A stretch of 64,000 nt of DNA from Sphingobacteriales bacterium 50-39 (GTDB lineage Bacteria > Bacteroidota > Bacteroidia > Chitinophagales > Chitinophagaceae). Both the position numbers and the translations under genes were made by a program. The DNA is taken from contig MKTZ01000004.1 in NCBI GenBank assembly GCA_001898505.1, positions 248,001-312,000 of the forward strand. Direction: 5' to 3'. Position 1 is the first letter of the stretch; every line of letters starts with the position of its first letter. The notes below the pieces were generated by a model. That model saw only the letters and a list, made by a program, of their open reading frames with translations. It was not told where the DNA came from and ran no database searches. This document shows, piece by piece, positions 58,180-64,000 of this stretch.

Positions 58180-60561
58180 ATGCAAAAGTTATCATTGACA
58201 TTGTCCGGCCTGCTCTTGCTGGCCGTTTTGAAAGGAGCCCCGGTGCTCCATGACACTATTCCCATCAACGGGAAGGGCGCCGGAAGGGTCTTTGAAGGCA
58301 TCGGCGCGGTGAGTGCGGGGGCTTCTTCCCGGCTGCTGATCGATTATCCTGAGCCCGCCCGGAGTAATATTTTAGACTATTTGTTCAAACCTTATTTTGG
58401 CGCGGGATTTACTTATTTGAAAACCGAGATCGGCGGGGATGGTAATTCAACCTGCGGGTCTGAGCCCAGCTTTGCCAGGACAAGGGAAGAAATGAGCGCA
58501 CCGGATTACAACAGGGGATATGAGTATTGGCTGATGCGGGAAGCTGCAAACAGAAACCCCGGAATTGAGCTGGATGCACTGGAGTGGACCATGCCTGGCT
58601 GGTTCAACGGTATATGGTCGAAGGACAATGCCGACTACCTGGTGCGTTTTATCCAGGGGGCGCAGCATTGGGGACTCACGATGAAATATATCGGTGGGTG
58701 CTGGAATGAGCGGGAATATAACAGGAACTGGATCGTGGATACCTTGCGTCCCGCCCTTGACCGGAACGGGTTGAGCTATATTAAGATCAATGCCCCGGAA
58801 GGGGCGGGAAAGAGTTGGGCGATCGCGGACGAGCTGTTAAAGGATAGCACTTTCAAAAAGACATTGTCAGTGGTCAGTTATCATTATGTAGACTCTTATA
58901 TGTGGCGGGAAAATGAAGAGCAGGCCAGTCCCAGCGCCATCAACTGCGGATTGCCACTTTGGTCGGGTGAAGATTTCTCGCTGCCGGGCCGGACATGGCG
59001 GAATACCACCTACCTGGCAAAGAATATCCTGCAATGTTATATCAAAAGAAAAATAGTGCGGGTGAATATGTGGTGCCCCATCGCATCCATGCCTGAAAAT
59101 GCTTGCTTCTCCAATGTAGGGATCATGAAAGCCACTCGTCCCTGGTCCGGATATTATGAGGTATGGCCGACGATATGGGCTGTTGCTCATTTTAACCAAT
59201 TCGTAAAACCAGGCTGGCAATATCTCGACGATGCCTGCGGACTGCTGGGGGGAAATGGCGCCTACTGCACGTATGTAAGCCCTGAAAATTCCAACGGGAA
59301 GCGCGACTACAGTATCGTAATCGTCAGCGGCTCCACGCCGCAGCAACTGCATTTCCGTGTCTCCAATCTGTCCCCGGCAAGCCTGCGTGTCTGGAAATCC
59401 GATAGCAGCAGGCAGTTTATCAGGATGGCTGATATAGTTCCGGTGAATGGAATATTTACACTGACAGTCGATCCGGAAAGTATTTATTCCGTAACTACTA
59501 CTACCGGTGCATCAAAGGGGACACATAAAATACCGGCGCCGCACAAATTTGCAACGGAATACTCCGACGACTTTGAAAAATACTCCCTTGCAAAGGCCCC
59601 CAAGTCACCTGCCTATTTCTGTGATAATTCGGGAGCCTTCGAATTATTCCAGGCCCCGGGTGAAACTAAGTGCGTGAGACAGGTTGTTGACAGGGACATC
59701 ACGCACTGGATACCTGATGAATGTGCGTTTACCTTCGTGGCACAGGGTGAGGAGTGGGAGAGGGGAGAGATCTCATCCGACGTATTGGTAGAGGAGGACG
59801 CCTTCAATGGGGCCGGTTATGCAGGAGTTATTCTCAGAGGTGCGTATGATAAGGCTTCCCAGGCGAATATCCCTCATGGCTACCGGCTTAATATTTACCG
59901 GGATGGAACCTGGAAACTACAGACTCGCACCCATACGCTTGCCCAGGGGCGGGTGGGTGCTGCCCAGGGCCAGGTGCGTGCGGGGAAATGGCACAGGCTG
60001 CGCCTGGTTTGTAATACGGATACGGTACAGGCCTTTATCGATGGAATAAGGGTGGCGATGGTGAAGGATCGTACTTACCGACTGGGAGCTGCCGGCTACA
60101 CTTCGGGTTGGAATAAGGCAAGGTTTGATAATTTGAATATAAAGTATTGGCCGGTGGACGGGGAATTGCTTTCCGAATGGGCATCGGTGAGGACGTCTTC
60201 TGAGACGATGGGAAATGAAGGGGTGAATGCAGTTGACGGGAATTCGCTTTCCAAATGGCAGGCAAAGGACACCGATAGTTTTCCCTTCCTGGTAGCAGAC
60301 CTGGGCAGGAGCTATCAAATCACCCGGACAGAGACATTTGTGGAGTATTCGGGAAAATCGCTTCCCTATAAAATAGAGGTCTCCGGTGATGGCGTGAACT
60401 GGAAGCCATTCGCTGCAAAAAAGGCAGATGATGCGGTGGAAGACCCTTGTTATGTCGATAAAAATACGGCAACCGGCAGATGGGTACGACTGACTGTCCT
60501 TCCCACGAAAGATAAAGGTGCGCCTGGGGTCTATGAGCTTAAAGTGTATGGTAGAAATTAA
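58180..60561 (+). CDS. GH59-family galactocerebrosidase-like enzyme with C-terminal discoidin-like domain
   Basis: 793 residues from ATG 58180 (MQKLSLTLSG); the TTG-type start at 58132 lies before the promoter box. A signal peptide is present. The catalytic barrel has the GALC hallmark FEGIGAVSAGASSRLL and YLKTEIGGDGNST; the acid/base Glu177 is in WNEREYN and the nucleophile Glu264 in LWSGEDFS, at the positions of human GALC E182 and E258. A beta-sandwich/lectin-like domain follows (about 500-660), then a discoidin-like domain (about 665-793; DLGRSYQITRTETFVEYSG). The enzyme should release galactose from beta-galactosyl lipids or glycans. The stop abuts the GH2 gene, so they are one operon, under the divergent AraC gene. 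Confidence 0.88.
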   Translation: MQKLSLTLSGLLLLAVLKGAPVLHDTIPINGKGAGRVFEGIGAVSAGASSRLLIDYPEPARSNILDYLFKPYFGAGFTYLKTEIGGDGNSTCGSEPSFARTREEMSAPDYNRGYEYWLMREAANRNPGIELDALEWTMPGWFNGIWSKDNADYLVRFIQGAQHWGLTMKYIGGCWNEREYNRNWIVDTLRPALDRNGLSYIKINAPEGAGKSWAIADELLKDSTFKKTLSVVSYHYVDSYMWRENEEQASPSAINCGLPLWSGEDFSLPGRTWRNTTYLAKNILQCYIKRKIVRVNMWCPIASMPENACFSNVGIMKATRPWSGYYEVWPTIWAVAHFNQFVKPGWQYLDDACGLLGGNGAYCTYVSPENSNGKRDYSIVIVSGSTPQQLHFRVSNLSPASLRVWKSDSSRQFIRMADIVPVNGIFTLTVDPESIYSVTTTTGASKGTHKIPAPHKFATEYSDDFEKYSLAKAPKSPAYFCDNSGAFELFQAPGETKCVRQVVDRDITHWIPDECAFTFVAQGEEWERGEISSDVLVEEDAFNGAGYAGVILRGAYDKASQANIPHGYRLNIYRDGTWKLQTRTHTLAQGRVGAAQGQVRAGKWHRLRLVCNTDTVQAFIDGIRVAMVKDRTYRLGAAGYTSGWNKARFDNLNIKYWPVDGELLSEWASVRTSSETMGNEGVNAVDGNSLSKWQAKDTDSFPFLVADLGRSYQITRTETFVEYSGKSLPYKIEVSGDGVNWKPFAAKKADDAVEDPCYVDKNTATGRWVRLTVLPTKDKGAPGVYELKVYGRN

Positions 60562-63288
60562 ATGTCAGATATGGTCGTAAGGAGATTTTTGATAGCGGGT
60601 GTAGTAGTTTTCTTTTGTGGCAGGTTGCCGGCGCAGCAGGTGATCCCCTTGGCGGGGCAATGGAATGTGAAATTGGAGCAAGGGGTGGCCAGACAGATAC
60701 GTTTGCCGGGAACATTGGATGACGCGGGCATTGGGGACCCGCCTGTGCTGACAGATGCGAAGCTGACGAGGGAGGTGCTTTTGCATCTTACGCGCAAACA
60801 TACTTATATAGGTCCCGCATCCTATGAGAGGGCGGTGGATATACCGCGGGATTGGGCCGGGAAAAGTATTACGCTGGAGCTGGAGAGGGTGTTGTGGACC
60901 AGCCATGTCCTTGTGGATGGCCGGGAGGCCGGGGTGCGGGAAAGTCTTACCACTCCGCATTATTATGAATTGGGGGACCTGCTGACACCGGGCAGACATC
61001 GTATCGTCATCCGGGTGGACAATCGTAAGCAGTATGATATCTCCATCAGGGATATGGCTCATTCCTATACAGAAGAGACACAAATTATATGGAATGGGAT
61101 ACTCGGAAAGATACAGTTGGTGGCGAGGGCCCCGGACCATATACGCTCCGTGCAGGTATATCCCGTGGAAAGGGAGAAGAAGATCAGGGTGGTCACGGCG
61201 CTGGAGAGGCAGGCGAATCTGGATGGCAAGGTGAATGAGGCCAGGGGACGGTTGATGTTGCAGGTGTTGGATGGCGCCGGGCATGTGGTGACCAGCCGGC
61301 AGAAGGAAGTGACGACATCGGGCGAGGATGATATTGCGCTGCCTGTCTGTAAGGAGTGGGATGAATTTACGCCTAATGTTTATACCGTTCGCGCGACGCT
61401 AACGACAGGCCATGGTAAGGATGTTGTCAATACCACATGGGGAATGCGTGCGCTCGGCAATGAGAACAGCGAACTGTGGATCAACGGTCGCCGTATGTTT
61501 TTGAGAGGAACACTGGAGTGCGATATATTTCCATTGACTGGTCATCCGCCCATGGATAAGCGTGGCTGGTTAAAGGAGTTCACCGTAGCCCGGTCATATG
61601 GGCTGAATCATCTGCGGTTCCATTCGTGGTGCCCACCTGCGGCTGCTTTTGAAGTAGCGGATTCTTTGGGTTTTTATCTCCAGGTCGAGCTGCCGCTCTG
61701 GAATACGAATGCTGGAAAGGACACGGCCATGAACAGGTTCCTGCGGGAAGAGGCGTTCCGTATCAGCCAGGAGTATGGCAATCATCCCTCCTTTTGTTTT
61801 TGGTCGATGGGCAATGAACTGGAAGGGGATTTCGACTGGCTGCACGGGATGGTAAGCGCCCTGCGGCAGGCTGATCCGCGTCATTTGTATACTTCTACCT
61901 CGTTCAGTTTTCAGGCCGGACATGGGCTATGGCCTGAGCCCGGAGACGATTATTATATTACGCAGTATACCAGGAAGGGTTGGGTGAGGGGGCAGGGCAT
62001 TTTCAATACGTATCCGCCCGAGTTCAAAAGCGATTATGCCAAGGCGGTAGAGGGAATGCCCGTACCGCTGATCATACATGAGATGGGCCAGTATTCCGTC
62101 TACCCCGACATGCGGGAGATAGACAAATATACCGGCGTGCTGGACCCTCTGAACTTTTCAGCCATCCGCAGGGATCTGGAGCGGAAGGGGATGCTCGATC
62201 TGTCCCCGGCCTTTACGAGGGCCAGTGGAAAGTTCGCTGCGCGGCTATATAAGGAGGAAATAGAAAGAGTATTGAGGACACCCGGCGCCAGTGGGTTCCA
62301 GCTGTTGGACTTGCATGATTTCCCCGGTCAGGGCACCGCCCTTATTGGTATGTTGGATGCTTTTTGGGATAGCAAGGGGCTGGTGACACCAGCGCAGCAT
62401 CGGATGTATTGCTCCGCTGTGGTGCCGCTGATAAGATTCGACAAGGCCGTTTATACCAATAATGAGCAGTTTACCGCTACCGTGGAAGTTGCCAATTTTG
62501 GCAAGGGCGTGCTGAAGGGCGTGACCCCCGAGTGGACCGTTGAAGATGCGGGTGGCCGGCGGATTGCCGGTGGTGTGCTGGCCGTCCAGGATATTGCCAT
62601 GGGGAATGGGCATGGGATCGGCTCCTTCTCTTTTGCGTTGGGGGAAGTGAAACAGGCGGCACAATTGACCATTGTGTTGCGGTTGAAGGGGACCTCTTAT
62701 AAGAATGAATGGAATATATGGGTGTATCCGGAGCTGCTTACTGAACCATCTGTGGTTTTTGATAGTACTTTAGAGGATGCACTACATCATCTGCAACAAG
62801 GCAAGGACGTCCTGTTTAACCCAGACACTGTCTGTCTCAATGGCGTTACCGGCAGATTTGCCCCCGTGTTCTGGAGTCCCGTGCATTTCCCCGATCAGCC
62901 CGGCACTATGGGATTGTTGATGCGGTCCGACCATCCCGCGCTGAAAGATTTTCCGACGGAGGCATATTCCGACTGGCAGTGGTGGGACCTTGTTACCTCT
63001 TCGAAGACGATGATCCTGGATTCACTACCGGCCATCGATCCTATTGTCCGGGTGATCGACAATTTTGTCAGGAACAGGAAGATGGCAGAGATCATAGAAG
63101 CGAAAGCAGGCAAAGGGAGACTGGTGCTTGTGTCTGCGGATATAAAACATGATCTCGATCACCGGCCCGCGGCGAGACAGTTGCGATACAGCCTGGAGAA
63201 ATATATGAGAGGGGCGGCGTTCCATCCTGCTGTTGAGCTGAACGCCGTGCAATTGGAGCGACTGGCCGGTGTGGTTCGGAAATTTTAA
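60562..63288 (+). CDS. Glycoside hydrolase family 2 protein
   Basis: 908 residues, with a signal peptide ending LPAQQ. The ATG follows the upstream stop directly. The order is a sugar-binding domain (LAGQWNVKL, WTSHVLVDGREAGVRES), an Ig-like domain, then a TIM barrel with the acid/base Glu419 in SMGNELEGDF and the nucleophile Glu507 in IIHEMGQYS, a layout seen in family 2 beta-galactosidases, beta-mannosidases and glucuronidases. The C-terminal 250 residues add another beta-rich domain. It probably completes the breakdown begun by the GH59 enzyme; the exact bond is unknown. Confidence 0.88.
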   Translation: MSDMVVRRFLIAGVVVFFCGRLPAQQVIPLAGQWNVKLEQGVARQIRLPGTLDDAGIGDPPVLTDAKLTREVLLHLTRKHTYIGPASYERAVDIPRDWAGKSITLELERVLWTSHVLVDGREAGVRESLTTPHYYELGDLLTPGRHRIVIRVDNRKQYDISIRDMAHSYTEETQIIWNGILGKIQLVARAPDHIRSVQVYPVEREKKIRVVTALERQANLDGKVNEARGRLMLQVLDGAGHVVTSRQKEVTTSGEDDIALPVCKEWDEFTPNVYTVRATLTTGHGKDVVNTTWGMRALGNENSELWINGRRMFLRGTLECDIFPLTGHPPMDKRGWLKEFTVARSYGLNHLRFHSWCPPAAAFEVADSLGFYLQVELPLWNTNAGKDTAMNRFLREEAFRISQEYGNHPSFCFWSMGNELEGDFDWLHGMVSALRQADPRHLYTSTSFSFQAGHGLWPEPGDDYYITQYTRKGWVRGQGIFNTYPPEFKSDYAKAVEGMPVPLIIHEMGQYSVYPDMREIDKYTGVLDPLNFSAIRRDLERKGMLDLSPAFTRASGKFAARLYKEEIERVLRTPGASGFQLLDLHDFPGQGTALIGMLDAFWDSKGLVTPAQHRMYCSAVVPLIRFDKAVYTNNEQFTATVEVANFGKGVLKGVTPEWTVEDAGGRRIAGGVLAVQDIAMGNGHGIGSFSFALGEVKQAAQLTIVLRLKGTSYKNEWNIWVYPELLTEPSVVFDSTLEDALHHLQQGKDVLFNPDTVCLNGVTGRFAPVFWSPVHFPDQPGTMGLLMRSDHPALKDFPTEAYSDWQWWDLVTSSKTMILDSLPAIDPIVRVIDNFVRNRKMAEIIEAKAGKGRLVLVSADIKHDLDHRPAARQLRYSLEKYMRGAAFHPAVELNAVQLERLAGVVRKF

Positions 63289-63329
63289 TGCAATCGGTGT
63301 AAGGGAATAAGAATTTTTTGTAAATTCGC

Positions 63330-63351
63330 CATGTTCATACAATAGAACATG
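63330..63351. promoter_or_regulatory. Inverted repeat overlapping the start codon
   Basis: CATGTTC and GAACATG are separated by eight bases. The right arm contains the ATG of the downstream gene. It could be an operator or an RNA hairpin that hides the start. The ATG in the left arm is in frame but meets a stop after four codons. Confidence 0.45.
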
Positions 63352-64000
63352 TCTGCTAGAATACCAACGATACTTGCCGCTATAGCGATAGGGATATGCA
63401 TTATCTCTTCCTGCCTTCATCATGACAAAAGTGCGCAGCATTCAGACGCCTTACCCGACGTGGTAAGCTTTAATTTCGACATACGTCCCATACTATCGGA
63501 CAAGTGTTTCAAATGCCATGGACCAGATGGGAGTCACCGTGAAGCTGGTCTCCGCCTGGATATTGCCGACAGCGCCTATGCACCGTTGAAAAATTTAAAA
63601 GGCGCCTTTGCCATCGTGCCCGGCAAGCCCGGTCAGAGCGAGCTTGTAAAAAGGGTGACGTCCAGCGACCAGACCTATATGATGCCCCCTCCCGACGCGC
63701 ATTTAGGGATGTTGACCGAACGTGAGAAAAAGCTGTTTACCAGATGGATCGAGCAGGGTGCGAAATACCAGCGGCATTGGGCCTTTACGCCTCCTGTCGC
63801 AGCGCCGCTGCCAGATGTGCACGACAAGACATGGCCTGCCAACGAGATCGATCATTTTATCCTTCATAAGCTTGAGTCGGCGGGGCTCACGCCCAATGCG
63901 CCTGCCGACAAGGAACGTCTGCTCAAAAGAGTGTGCATGGATATCACCGGACTTCCACCCACGCTTGACATGATGGACCATTACATGGCCGACAATGATG
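63349..64000 (+). CDS. Cytochrome-domain lipoprotein of the PSCyt1/DUF1549 (PSD1) type, 3' partial
   Basis: The frame is open from the ATG at 63349 to the end of the window (217 codons), so the gene continues beyond. The lipobox is IISSC (Cys22). A heme c site CFKCH (Cys53, Cys56, His57) lies in an FDIRPILSDKCFKCHGPDG segment, the signature of planctomycete-type cytochrome C domains. From about residue 160 (WPANEIDHFILHKLESAGLTPN, DKERLLKRVCMDITGLPPT) the DUF1549 domain begins. Full proteins of this type end with DUF1553. They are frequent beside sugar-degradation genes in Planctomycetes, Verrucomicrobia and some Bacteroidota and are thought to be periplasmic redox proteins. It lies 60 bases after the GH2 gene. 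Confidence 0.88.
   Translation, partial: MSARIPTILAAIAIGICIISSCLHHDKSAQHSDALPDVVSFNFDIRPILSDKCFKCHGPDGSHREAGLRLDIADSAYAPLKNLKGAFAIVPGKPGQSELVKRVTSSDQTYMMPPPDAHLGMLTEREKKLFTRWIEQGAKYQRHWAFTPPVAAPLPDVHDKTWPANEIDHFILHKLESAGLTPNAPADKERLLKRVCMDITGLPPTLDMMDHYMADND

Overview
The window is a stretch of chromosome from a member of the Bacteroidota, most like the Chitinophagaceae. The evidence is two SusC/SusD pairs, a hybrid two-component system of the Bacteroides type (propeller sensor + kinase + receiver + AraC domain), DUF4302 and HExxH import-associated lipoproteins, many secreted proteins, and promoter boxes of the Bacteroidota type (TAnnTTTG). I saw no tRNA, rRNA, CRISPR array, insertion sequence or phage. 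Genus assignment is inference.

Layout. 1-3.2 kb: end of an ADP-ribosylglycohydrolase gene, a small membrane protein and a secreted protein with a TonB-plug-like tail. 2.6-6.4 kb: a YceI protein divergent from a Crp-family regulator, followed by an NTF2-like protein, a nitronate monooxygenase and an SDR. Two near-identical palindromes flank the regulator. 6.4-13.3 kb: a metallophosphoesterase with a basic tail, an alpha/beta hydrolase, an intracellular subtilase followed by a stand-alone propeptide-like inhibitor, a membrane-anchored HTH protein, a LamG-like secreted protein and a parvulin.

13.6-30.7 kb is the most striking region. A seven-gene minus-strand operon encodes SusC, SusD, a periplasmic arylsulfotransferase (ASST), a CHR-family (chromate/sulfate) transporter, a fusion of a PAPS-type sulfotransferase to a PAP phosphatase (CysQ-like), an APS kinase (CysC-like) and a serine hydrolase. 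Divergent from it is the hybrid two-component regulator, then two GH16-like secreted proteins. A 14-base motif is present upstream of both the SusC operon and the GH16 pair, at the same distance from a -7-like box, which suggests one regulon. The locus joins substrate capture at the outer membrane to PAPS synthesis, sulfonation and PAP recycling. I know of no described system with this composition.

30.7-37.7 kb: two DUF4242 proteins flank a large LuxR-type ATPase regulator and share a motif (AAATAGGGAA), followed by a tricorn-like protease on the other strand. 37.9-43.6 kb: an ABC permease, a purine permease, an exported MTA/SAH nucleosidase and a Tat-exported M24 peptidase. 43.8-51.6 kb: a collagen-like lipoprotein, then a SusC/SusD locus with a HExxH lipoprotein and a DUF4302 lipoprotein. 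51.6-55.8 kb: a minus-strand group with an FAD-linked oxidase, a Bor-like lipoprotein and two secreted proteins of unknown role. 56.1-64 kb: a GlxA-like regulator, an AraC regulator and a carbohydrate operon with a GH59 (galactocerebrosidase family) enzyme, a GH2 enzyme and the start of a cytochrome-domain PSD1-type lipoprotein that runs off the window.
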